Shown here: piece by piece, positions 35,030 to 48,200 of the stretch | How the letters are laid out: the number at the start of each line of letters is the position of its first letter | How positions within the stretch are numbered: position 1 is the stretch's first letter | Assembly (NCBI GenBank): GCA_935421135.1 | Contig: OW285195.1 | Location: 1,240,001-1,304,000 of the forward strand | Reading direction: 5' to 3' | Source: Bugulina stolonifera | Taxonomy: Eukaryota; Bryozoa; Gymnolaemata; Cheilostomatida; Bugulidae | Length of the DNA stretch: 64,000 bases | Program-made: the position numbers and the translations under genes | The notes under the pieces: model-generated | Told to the model about the DNA's origin: nothing | Seen by the model: only the letters and a program-made list of their open reading frames with translations | Database searches by the model: none

Positions 35030-38000
35030 ATCTGAGAAATATTTCACTTCCTACAACCAACCATAATAGGGCAGCAGAGTGTATTACAGGTATAGACCTG
35101 TAGTATATGTACAAGGTACTTGTATAAGAATTAGGTTGTCAGCCTGTTCACAGGCAAGTCTATGAAGATAGCCTAATTTCTAAGATGAGCTCAAGTCATG
35201 AAGTGGGTGGGAGCCTCTGCTCAGCCCACAAGCTGTCCAGATTATTTTTGAGTAGTATTATTTATGGTTTATGCAATAAGAGATGATATTATGCTTAGTG
35301 ATGCTTATTGCTTACTATTACTATGCTACACACATTTACTGTGGTGCATGTACCATGTTCTATAAAGTATTATGTTGTATAATTGCATTTCTTTATGAAA
35401 TGGAAGGTCATGCTTCATATAAAAGTGTGAAAGGGTTACAGTGAAGGCTACTTGACCCTATAGCTGTGGCCGTTAGTGCACTGCTGCCTCTTATGAATAG
35501 CCGTCTAGGAGTTGCGGCTGAAACAGGCCAGTGATTGCCAAGCCGTTATTCGCTGCGAAATGAGAGGGGAGTCACAGGGAAAACTTTGTTATGGTTAGCA
35601 TCAACGTGGCAAAAATAGTCGCTAGTCTGACTCTATCTTTATCATCGGTGCACTGGTACCAAGCATTGCCAGCACGACGTAGGCTTTTTCCACTGGGCAT
35701 AGCACACTAGCGATATTTCTTTCATGAAAGTGATCTCTAGTCTGAGTGTGTGTGTGCCAAGGCAGGCAATTATTTATATAATTATGTCTTCATTCCCCGT
35801 TACTACACGCATATCACATAGACATACAGACAGACATAGTAAACAGTAGTAGTAGGTGGTGATACTTACCTGTAAGTAGGACTGCGTAGTATGTACAGTA
35901 TATAGTAGTACATTACATGATGTATATTAATAGTAGTCCATAGACAGAGTGAGTAGGGAGAGAGAGAACTAACAGCCTACTAACCTACTATATGGGAAAC
36001 TAGACCTAGATAATCTTACTATTAGCATATTTAGTGCTAAGTATAGCTTATACCTCACTATGACTGTACTACATTATATCATATACATTGTGCATGTATT
36101 AATATTATGTGTGTCACGCTAGATTGCAGCCCACTCAAGTGGTTAGCCTCTCTACCATAGTGTAGTGTGTATAATCACCTTGTATAGGTTAGGAACTCAG
36201 GCTAGCATATCTTACATTGTTTGAATAACAGTTTGACAGTTGAATGACAGTGTAGTACATAACATGGCTAGGTCATATAACAATGCATACACAATGTAGT
36301 AGCTTCTAGTAGCAGATAGCAATATATTATATACATGTATAATATATTATACTAAGTAAATAGTTGTACTGTATTGAATATTATAATGTATATTATAATA
36401 GTGCTTAAATATATACATGTAGTATAACATAATATAGCTTATATTTTTATATAACTAACTAGATAATCCAACTATTTATGAGTAAATAGCCATATGTGTA
36501 AGCATACTACATATACACACATACAATGCACATCATATAACTGCATAGTGTAGAGTATAAGATATAGCAGTAGCCACTTACTTGTCTGATACCATTGTAC
36601 ATGTATATGATTCCATAGCAGTGTTGTGGGTCAGTTACATCTTAGTCTACCTGAATAACAACCATATAACAATAATATGTCCTCCACACTAGTCTATGAC
36701 TTGCTGATAAATAAATAGAATTACAAGATACATGATTGTATATTAATAGTGCTACTATCTACACAATGAGAGTGTAGTAACATAGATATGTATAATATAT
36801 ATATACTGTACCACCATGCATACAACGTACATACCATACTTAGCACCGCTCTAAACACTACACTATTTACTACACTACCCATGTACATTGTTACTATAGG
36901 CAACTCCCACAATGCATCAGTCCCACTAACATATTGATGGAAGTCACTCCCATGGGTTTACCAAGTGGGAATTGTCTCCCTTTGATCTATAAGTGTACAG
37001 TACACAGTGTATGCTAGCGACAGTGGAGGTTACAATATTATGTAGGTGAGTTGTCTACCAGCCAGTAAAAAGCAAAGACAGGAAACAGTAAGAAACTGCC
37101 CACAAGCTAAATAAAAACACAAACAAGCCCTTCTGTATCAACTGCATTCAATTCCCACCCACACAAACACAAAGTCACGCTTCATTTGATTTATTCAATG
37201 GATACCACTTAGTGTACTGTTATACTCTAATATAAAATACCATCCCACTAAATATAGCAGTCATGAAAATGTAACAAACTAAATAATACAATCGAGTGCA
37301 ATATTGTACCATCAGTGACTCATTTTATACTCACGGTATTACAAGGTTGGGCATACAAAACTTTTAAAATTATGAAATGGTTGGATTAATATATTTTTCA
37401 TATATGAAAAGTTATAGTTAGACTGAAGTAGGAGGGACATTTCAAGTGGACTCTCCAAACATAGCTTACGATCTAGCCACCTTCATAAGTGACTCACAGC
37501 AACAGATACCCTAGAATTGCGCTGCCATGTCTGCAACAACAATGCATCTCAATTTTTTTTTAAAATTAAATTTCTGTAGTATAAAGAAGATGGAAATATC
37601 ATGGTACAACCAAATATTTTTGGGAAAACCCATTTTTTTATGTGGGTTTTGAGACTGCACAAAATATGCATCTGCATACTGATATTAGTGATTGTCTAAG
37701 AAAACAATGAATCACAAAACCCTCACACATAAAGTATAATTTAATCACAACTCCATTGTTTGAGATGGTGGTTGTGATTGTTCTTACAGATAGAATGATA
37801 TTTGACCACCAAAGCAATTTATTTAGGTTCATCTATTAACGAACCAACAAAGAAAAATAAATCTGCTACCATTTGCCTTCCTTCGATGATGATAACGGGA
37901 AATTTATCGAAATATAACGAGAATGGCTAAATAATGCTATTCATCCCCACAAACTTCTCAAAACAAAAAATAAGAAAAGATAGTTATTAATAATTAAAGC

Positions 38001-38447
38001 AAAAAACCAATGATTATATTACCTGAAGGGAAGTAGTAGGCCTAAACTTGAATTATTATAATTATATTATTGTGATTCATTATTAGTTATATTATTGTAA
38101 TGTTTCTTCCTTAAATAATTACCTACTAACTATTAACTGCAGGAATATAAATAGGCCCATTGTTTTATATGTACTAAAACTATACAAATACATGTATATG
38201 TGTATAACCAATTATGATAATTATCAATCATCATATATTTATTAATTAATAAGTCTATATGTAGGCCTACAATAAAAATGAAACATCAACATAACCATAA
38301 TGATAATGAAAATTACAATTTTATAATTACTTCAATTCTCAATTCTCATTTTCTAAATAAAAACACAAATGTCAAACAAAACAAAACAGGCAATAATATT
38401 ATCATAGGCTATAAGTATATTAATTTTAATACTTATTATTATAATTA

Positions 38448-38538
38448 CGAAAAGTTTTTTATTTATTGTTTCTATTCTTATAATTATAATACTAATTAAT
38501 AATAATTATAATAGAAACAATAAATAAAAAACTTTTCG
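38448..38538. repeat. 91-bp palindrome
   Basis: CGAAAAGTTTTTTATTTATT… on the left arm is mirrored exactly by …AATAAATAAAAAACTTTTCG on the right, with arms of about 39 bp around an AT-rich loop. It is followed by TTGCATTTTCTCACACAGAC, a motif repeated at about 44774 (+) and 48768-48795 (inverted), so it probably belongs to a repeat family. Confidence 0.85.
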
Positions 38539-39225
38539 TTGCATTTTCTCACACAGACCACACGTAGGTTTCAAATTTAAATGCACAAAGACAGGCAAGA
38601 CAATCACAATGCAATCAATCAGTTAGGTTTTACTACAGAGTACATAACATAACATATTACATTGATTATTATACATTACCATTTATTTATTCGTTAAATA
38701 GACACTAAATTGAAACATTATTATATATAGTATGCCTATTTTATTATGTCATGTCAATAATATTATATGAGCTGATGCTACCTTTTAAATGATAACACTT
38801 TTCACACTCCAGAATCAGAATGGAAACAATAATAAGCATGGAGACAAAATAATAATAAAATATAAATGCCCTAATTTCAGAAAATCAAAAATCAATCAGG
38901 AAGCCTAACATTAGTGATTAAAGTTTTAGAAATTGTTTATCGGCGTTCAATTAAAAGTTTACCTGTAGGCATATGTATTTGGACATAGAGGTCAAACTTG
39001 TTTTACAAACAGATGGTCCTGATTGGACCGACTCCTCAATGAGGTCTCTTCCACTGACGATCGAGTTACATGGACGCACCAACAGGTCAAAAGAAGATTT
39101 CAATTTTTAGTCAGCTGTGATCGTCTTCACTCCCACACCCTACCTAATTGATACTCTACTGGAATCATATTAAAATGAACATAACACACACTCTTTAGAT
39201 CGTTTTAAGTTCAAAATCGTTTGAA

Positions 39226-42200
39226 ATGGGTAATCAAATAACAGCAGCAAAAACTCCCAACGAAATTTTACCCGTAGAGCGGTACTTTTCATTGCTGCCT
39301 GGGGCCGTTTATGAATCAAGGTTTGTTTGACTAGACAAGACTATCCTATCCTTAGTCCTATGACTATCACTCTTATCTAATCTTTCTTTAATTTTGTGAT
39401 AAAAAATAGAAAATTATTTAGCAAATTAATCATGAAAATGTGGATATATAGTGGCACTTGCTTAATTATAATTTAGATAATGTACACAATACAAGACAGG
39501 CCCTCAAATAGGCCTACATATACACCACACATTAGTATTAGAAAAGGTTTTTTAATGCTTATTTTGGCCCTGAACTCTGAGAGAGCTACGGTTTGGATGT
39601 ATGACTGAGGCAAATAGTAGCACATATGGGTCTGTCCATAAATAAATGAAATTTGTGATAAATTTTCAAAATGAGATTTTCACATATTTTCTTCTCAAAT
39701 CTGTTAGTGAACATCTGAAATTGTATAGTTCCACAATTTATCAACATATACCACAATGTATCGATGTGGAAAATTACTGTCAGATGCACAACAATGTGGA
39801 CGCCATTTCGAGCTCAAAATGTGAGAAAGGTTGAAACGCGTATAGAATCACAAGGAGTTGTTTGAACAACCAAAATTAATATTAGCTGGTTCCTTGTGGT
39901 TCATATTTCTTATAACAACCATTAAAAGTTGTGAAAATATTACGGTTTTCCTAATACAGGCCTTTATTTGAAGGCTTACCCCTTGTTGCTACGGTGACAG
40001 AAGACATGAAAAAGTTTACCTGGCACTCTTGCTATTTAATTTTAAAACATTATTTTTGAGATTCTAAATTAAAGGGAAGAGCAACTTTCGAAATAGAATA
40101 TTCTCATTTTCAAGAGCAATGTATGGTAAGTGAACAAATATCCCTGCACTTTTTTGTACTATTTAGCACTAGTTTACATGTTCAAGTATCGTATGAAACA
40201 AGAATTAGATAAATAGTTTCAGTTGTAGCTGCTGTAAACAGCCAACAAAGATGACCCCTTTTCTCATTTCAGGGCAATTTTCAAACTTATGAATGTGGAG
40301 TTGTCTCCTTTTATGACCGATAAAAAATTCTCAAAGGATTCGCGCCATTTTGGAGAACACTATAGAGTTATCTACTCCATGACGCCAAAGAGAGTACTCT
40401 ATGGAAACCTTTACAAAAAGGTCACAGTCCCAAGGTCATCAACTGCAAGAACTGGTTTACCGATTTTTCGGGCACAGTGACAATAAATTACACTATTTCA
40501 GCAAAAATTAGGCAAGTAGTAGCACTTAGATAAAACATTTAAAATTTTTGTTGAGATGTTTGTGTCTATTCCCAACTTTCTAAGCACAATTAGATGTTGT
40601 TATACCTACCATCACCATGCTTCTTACTCTGCTCCGACTAGTGGTTGCCACCACAATTTATTTGACTGGGTATACCCATTTTATATTTATTTAATATAGC
40701 AAAACTTTATGTTATACAATATACATATATATTTAGCATCCGTATCACCAAGACGAGTGGAAACACGAACAGTAACGAATCAACAGCCTATCCAGGATAA
40801 TACAGGCACAAGATTAGATATCAAAAAGACTGGTGAATTGACATGCAGCAGCAGTTTTATATGTTCAAGGTGAGACCATCGTTTATCTTTAGAGCTCAAG
40901 TGGCAATGGAATATTATTCATCCATGACTTGCAACAACTGAAATTGTTTTGTTTATTTGGTCAGGTCACTACTCCATCCAAAGAGTGTACACGGAGACAC
41001 AAATAAAGAGGCATATCAGCCTAAACACCACCAGCTAGTGGCTCCTGCACGAAAGGAACAAGTCTGTGACATACCCAGAACAATAATGGGCCAGTGTGGT
41101 TTCAAGTGTTCTAGTAATATGGATTTATCTGCACACTTGATACAAGTTTATAAATTAGCTAAAATTTTATAAATACATTAGCTAAGTTATCGTTTTGTGA
41201 ATTACTTTTAGATTATATTTGAAAAATCGATAGTCTCTATATTACAATTTCACTGTATATAGAAAAACATAAACATAGCTTAGAAGATAGGCTGCTTTGA
41301 CGTCCTCCAAAGTTGGTTTCTTTGCTCTTCTTGTAATAGTAAGACGAAGTACTGTCAAAATATATCATATTAAAATATTATAACTGTGCATATGATATTG
41401 TTATAGCGGGATACATTTTAAATGGAAAGCAATCTCACAACACCAACACAGGTAGAAATATAATATTATATGGCCATCACTCGGCATATTTATGTGCAAC
41501 GCCATATCCACAACACAAAACACAATTACACCTTTGAAATTTGCTCTGCTCAAAAACAATGCATCTTACAGGGGGGTTGTTTACGCATGTACATGCATGT
41601 TATATCTTTTTGTGTTCTACACTCTCCAAGTATGCAGTTGAGGAGTCACACATTTGTAAAAATACCAGTAATTCATAAATATGTACACCAATTATTTACT
41701 AACCCTCTTAGTAGCTCTCTAGTGTGCTCTTTTATATCTGCTATAAACAGGTGCCAGATATGGTAGGAATTGGTGACATCCTGTTTTCTTAGCCTGTAGC
41801 TCCTGACAGTCTTGCTTTATACTAAAGTATAGTAACATCTATGGAAAACATGGTAGGCCTACAACGATTAGCTTAGTTCCCAAACAAGCAATACCACTTT
41901 GCACTGCACCACATAAGATGCATATAAACACAGTTTTAGTGGCGGTTCATTGTGGTCCATTATCACTTGCAGGATCGAAATCGAAATCTTGAAAGCATAA
42001 CTCAAGATTAACCAGTGAACCAATATGGATTCCATAGGCAACTTGCTAACACTTGCTTACAAAGCTGGGACTACCCAAATATTAAATAAAGACTAAAATG
42101 AAAGATGAAGCTGATACTTTAGCGATTGGGTTATTATAAAGAGAGGTAGTCAAGACATACTGTCTTGGCAAAGCACTCGACATAGCCAGGGTGCTTTAGT

Positions 42201-45200
42201 AAAATAGTTGTCTTCCTATTACAGTGTACATGTATATGGTGATGCCACCTTCGAAACCAAAACGATACACACATGGTACATAAAATTATGAAACATTCTA
42301 CCTAGATGGAGGAGAATAGCTTACCGAATCCAAGAGTGTAAGTGCAGTAGCGATCACTATAGCCAGGACTGCCGTGCCCACCTATCTCTTTCCAAACGTA
42401 CTTCATGTCCTGTTAGAATATCAGTAACATACTGAGTATTAGGGCAAACAAAATCTTATATAATCATATAAAGTATGCACCTGTTCTGCAAAGTAGTTGA
42501 TAAATGCTGCCCTAGTAGTACAGCTTTGGCAATATGCATTTGACACCGAATTAAAATGTCTCCCTGTTATACTAGGTATGATTGGAGACCTACCTTACTG
42601 AATAACAACCTCCCACGACTTTTCCAGAGTGTTAGCCATGATAACAGGAAGAACATTAGGCCTACTGTACCTATAGCCATAGAACTTTTGTGTCACTAAT
42701 AAATGTCCCTATAAAACCAAAATGCAGATTTGGAGAAATAAAGCTGTTCTGAAATATGTGAGCCAAACCGTAAAGCTTATTTGACACCGACATGGATGCA
42801 ACAATGGTGATGAAATAAAATGGATACAACGGGAATCAGCAAAAATCCTCTATAAACAGACATAATCCACATGCAATGCAGCAAAGACCAAGTTGGTTTT
42901 TAGGACTGCACAAAGTCTAAAGCAACAGTTCCAACTGTGGCAAAACTGTTATCGCATTAGATACATCATTGGGGTGGGGTTTTCTAAAATGACAAGTCCA
43001 AATAAAGCCTTGATAAAAGACTAGTTGATAGGTTGTCAAGCTGTAGATTACCAGATATTTATACACTCACGTGAGGAAAATGACAGCTGCCAAATCCATA
43101 TTTTCCTTGGCTTTACGATGGATAGAACTGTGCTAGTTCAGCATATTATCCGGGTGTTGATGCTCTGAAAATTGGGGTGGTTGTCAAAATGCTAGTCTAA
43201 AAAGTAACCAATAAGAATGCTGAACCATCAAAATAATGAAAATTAATTAACAATTGTAGCCTATCTATTCAAACAGCAAAAAGGACAAAGCTCTATATAT
43301 AAATTAACTCAAAAGTTCAATCATCTACAAAATAGAAATATTTATATTAGCAGCACAAGCATACTAAGTAATTGTACAATTAATGTAGAGTGGCTTGAGA
43401 TGGAAAGTCTTGTCATCAATTGTCTTTTGGTTTAAAAACCAAATGAAATAAAATCTGTTTGTTTACCCAAAAATACCGCCTCCATTAGTTGAAGCATATT
43501 AGAGTCACCAACAATGAAGGACTCAGTAGCTACGGATGTAGATGCAGCAGCCTATGTTAATCTTGTAGCAGAAAGAGGAAGGGAGAGCTGATACATGAGT
43601 CATCTTAATCTCTGGAACATGAAATGAAATATTCACATTTACATTCTAGATAATATATTAAAACAGCAACCAAATCAAGGAAATAATAGGCAACTATTGT
43701 CTAATTTACATGTAGTTCGTAACCACAGATCATCAGTTGAATTATTTAATTAATAAATACGGAGAGGTTTTTCGCAAACGAAATAATACAGTTATTCACA
43801 CATATCAAACAAAAAGGACACTGAAATAAAAAAAACAGTAAAGAACTGCTTCGTCAAACTGATTTGAACAATTTGATTTTCATCACAAAATCAAAACAAC
43901 ATGACAAAAATGTGATATTTCGATTCAAAAAGAAGCTATTCCACGCGAAATGTATGAATTAGTGTAAGGTTTCTTTAGAGTTGATTCTCAAATTGAATTT
44001 TATTACACATGAATGTCATCCAAAACAATTCTGAAATTATTATTATTTATCCAACTACTATCAACTATCAACTAGAACAACAATATAATAATTTCATCAT
44101 GCCCTATATAAACATGAATAAATAGCTGCAATTTAATAGGCCTAACTAATATAAATATGTAGATGATAAATATATTATGTTATGACAATAATAATTCTGA
44201 ATTATATTTATTATTATATAAAATATATACATTTATATACAATACTTATATCTCTAACATAATAAAATACAAATATAACTAAATAATAATATAAAATAAA
44301 TATAACATTACTTATTATTATATTATCAATGGTAACATTATTCAACCATTCATCATTCAATGCCACAATAACAATGACATTCAAATTAATACTATTGTAA
44401 TTATGGCATTGAATAATAGGCAATGTTTATGTTACCTAATGATAATAATATTAATATAGCAGTATTATTGAAATTTTTAATATGTTTATTACAATAATTA
44501 TATAATTATTGATTAGCCTAGTCTATTAGTATTTAAAGGAAGGTGTACATGGGGAGCGAGCGGCGTTAAAAAGTAATCTTGCTTGTTTATGGTCTCTAAA
44601 TCCTGGAGAAGTTGTTCGAGTGGTTCGACCTAAATCTCATCTGTTAACCTTAATCTAATAATAATGAGATAATTATTTGTTCATTTTCACTTCCAGTACT
44701 GCAGTCGCTAACTATAAAATTCAATTATTTATATTAATAGAATTGATTATTGAAAAGAATCACTATTTTTTTTTGCAATTTTCTCACAGAGACCGCACTT
44801 AAAAGTGCGTAAAGTCGTGAGAACTCGATTGTTTTTTTATTTTATAGGCCCTAATAATAATTATAATAAATAATTATCCTCATAATCAACACCATAACAT
44901 AATATGCTATGATGAAATCAGAAATTAGAAGAAGTTCTACTTTTTACCAGAGTTGGGTCCAAGTCGACTTGCAAGTCAACAAGTCAAGTCATTTCTAAAA
45001 TTTTGGAGGCAAGTCAAGTCCAAGTCAAGTCAGTGCTGCCTCAAGTCAAGTCAAGTAATTTCTAAAATTTTGAAGGCAAGTCAAGTCGAAGTCAAGTCAG
45101 TGCTGCCTCAAGTCAAGTCAAGTCAAGTCAGCTGTCATGCAAGTCACAAGTCAAGTCAAGTCAAAGTCAAGTCAAGTCGAAATGCAAGTCAAGTGGAAGA

Positions 45201-48200
45201 CAACTTCAAAAAATTTTACATTATTCAAAACATCACTTTTTTCTTTTAGTAGGCATTCCAATCCATGAAAAACCTATGCCAAGGTGTAGCAGGGCATGGA
45301 CATGTATGTGATGCAATCATGGTAAAGAACTAGTCTATATGAGTAGTATTATTGGCACTACGGTCGAGACTGGTCATATAGTATTATATACTGTATATTG
45401 TAATGGTGATGCAGTGTTACATAGCATATAAACAGCACATGGTACAGCAAGGAGTGCCCACTGGCCAGTCCTGCAATTTAACTCTAGTAATTATTGCACT
45501 GCACATTGTATTCACTACTTACACCACACCTACATTGTATGCTACACTTACACTACTTGCACTGTGTGTACTTGTGACTATGCATTGTCGTTGTGTAGTC
45601 TCTCGTACACACAGCTTAGATAGTGCCTGAATTGTGTATCCTCATAGCTAACCTTGATATACTCTGAGTGCTGCTAGTAGCACTGATCTAGTAAAAATGA
45701 TAATTAGGTAGGCAATTGAGACCTTTTTTCCATGTTGGCTAAACACTGTACAAAATTTTTATTTGCCAGATTGACTTGACAAAACCCAAGTCAAAATCAC
45801 AAGTCATTCCTGTGTCCAAGTCAAGTCAAGTCACATTGATGTGCAAGTCAAAGTCAAGTCAAAATCACAAGTCATACATGTGTCCAAGTCAAGTCAAGTC
45901 AAGTCACATTGATGTGCAAGTCAAAGTCAAGTCAAGTCAGCAAGTTGGCAAGTCCAAGTCAAGTCGACTTGTGACTTGACTTGACTTGGCAAGTCAAGTC
46001 AAATCTATGACTTGGACCCAGCTCTGCTTTTTACTCTAACTCTACGACTAGCCTACTGCTCTCGCAGTTGAGTTGCTCTTACTTACTTACTTTAGATAGA
46101 TAGTTGGGGATTATTTCTATAAGCTGCAGATTTCCATAGCTGTAAACTGTTACTGTAGCTTAGCTTTATTGTACAGATTAGTTATTGTCATTCAATCACT
46201 GTGCTGGGTAATTACAGGATAAAGCAGCACACTAAGAACTTCAAAAAATCACAGAGCGTAATTTAGTTTCCACTCTTTTTGAAAGCCAAAGTTGAGCCGT
46301 GCCAATATTAGCCTTAGTTTAAACAAACTCACATTTCATCGCGGTTAATTGGATACGCCCCGTTACAGCCTGTTAGTACCGAAACTGAAGTCTACACAGC
46401 CCCACAAGTCTGTGTGGCGCCTGCGTAATAATACTTCCGTTCACCAAAATTGGTGAACAAGTGACATGGCGGCCTCCACGCTGTCATGTGACCCAATATA
46501 TTATGCAATTGTTTATTATGTAACACCGCGTAGAATTCATTGTGATATGCATCAATGGTGTCATGGGGGCATAACTGTTTATTTTAATTGAAGTCAAAAC
46601 TAAAGTTGCCTTTCACTTTAACTCTGTGATATTAACAAGACTACTATTCTAATTTTTTGCTATCCCATATATTTTGCCTGATTTTCCGTCACTGTTGCAA
46701 CGTGTCACCGATGCAACGGCAATGTGTCACCGTTGCAAAGCCCCTAAAGTCCAAAGTAAGGAGCCTATATGGAACTGTATTACAGTCCAAATATGAGTAT
46801 GTTGCTTGATTGAAGATGGGTAAAGATAAAAGAGACTGTAAAACAATGTAATGTAACTGAGTAAAGCTTCCTTTGTCGACTGTGCCCAGCTAACAGACAC
46901 GGAATCCTAAAATCAAACTTTTCATTCTGTTACTCAATGTTTTTGCCTGGTATGAAGTGGCTAGACAGCAGATCCAGTTAAATACTTTATGTGTGACTGA
47001 GTAGCTATGTCCTCTTTGCCATTCTAAAATTGTTGTTGTTTATTTCCTGCATCAATAAGTGTAAGACCACTTCTGCTGAACGTATGTGTAAATATCGTGA
47101 AAAACTAAAAGCAGATCCAGATAACTGTCCTGAATGCATCAAAATTTAAGGCGTACAGTCTGAAAGTTGCATCTGCTCACTTATCTCAAGAGGATTTGCT
47201 CTATGCAATACAAATTAGTAAAAATTCTTTTTTTTCTCCAGTCAGGTGAGCCAAACCTAGGAACACCAGTAACATTCATTCAAAGTAGATAGTGCTGATG
47301 CTGAAGGTTTTCACCAAAATCGTGATCAAATTGATTGCATTGACCCAGATAGTTGAAAAATTGTTTTGAATGTAAAAGAAGGTGATTTTGAAAGAAAATG
47401 AACAATGTTAAATAATGTAGGACTTGTCTACTCTGTTGATGCATATGAAACCGGATTGTAATTTGCGAGGTGCGGCAGGTCTGCTATTGATGTTTGTTAT
47501 CAATACTAAAAACGTTGCTCGAGTATACCGGGATCATATCAACATGTTGCTACATTGTCCATCCTGAACGAACGAGATCAATACTGTTTTATAGAGCAGC
47601 ATGCAATGGCAGAATACCTTCCTAGTTTGAATTTTACACCTTATTCAGTACATTGCTGTCTCTCAGCAATAGAATATTTTGCACTATTTTTAATACCTTA
47701 GAAAACTACATTCTTTACCTGTATCGGTTCCTTATCGTAATACACATCATATTTGGTAAACGTAGGCCTACAACTATACAAATAATGTCATTTACTTTCC
47801 TAGAAAGCCAAGTGTCAATTAATTTTTACAGCTTTGCAACGGTGACGATAAATAGTTGCAATGGTGACACTGATTGAAGCTTCTCAACTCGAACCATAAT
47901 AATATATTTCTTAGATTTTGTGCTCCTAATGTAGCTGCACATGTTCTCAACATATTATTTAAGCAAGAAAAGTGAGATGCAACACAATTCACCGAGTTTT
48001 TAATAACGGTAGAACATTGTAACACATTGTCGCCTTTCAGTATTCGAGTATTTCACAATTGTTATATATTGAAACAACTCTGCTTTATTTGAGTGTATCA
48101 TACCATTACCCTAATAAACATCATATTTGGTAGATGTGAAACCATAAAAACGCGATTTATTTACCTAAAAAGCTCAATTTGCCCATTAAATTTGAAAGCG

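Larger units (their letters stand above)
33540..39225. other. No supported gene; weak exon-like segments
   Basis: Plus 33938-34110 is open and bounded by CCCATAG and ACAG|GTAAGAT (…NPHYDIGGFISLITF…), and minus 33890-33820 reads as a short hydrophobic frame after CCTCAG. I recognise neither. A 15-bp minisatellite is listed separately. 36.2-38.5 kb is AT-rich with many TACATGTA words. Upstream sequence near 38.9-39.2 kb would be the VPS15 promoter; I see no clear TATA box. Confidence 0.3.

Noticed and set aside
34714..35047. Minus-strand frames of about 100 residues (HHATL and TTSRY repeats)
   Set aside because: Produced by a 15-bp tandem repeat that is a multiple of three; several frames are open at once.
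45403..45630. 75-codon hydrophobic frame as a possible transposase
   Set aside because: No catalytic or zinc-finger features of hAT transposases, and too short; it is the middle of a non-autonomous element.
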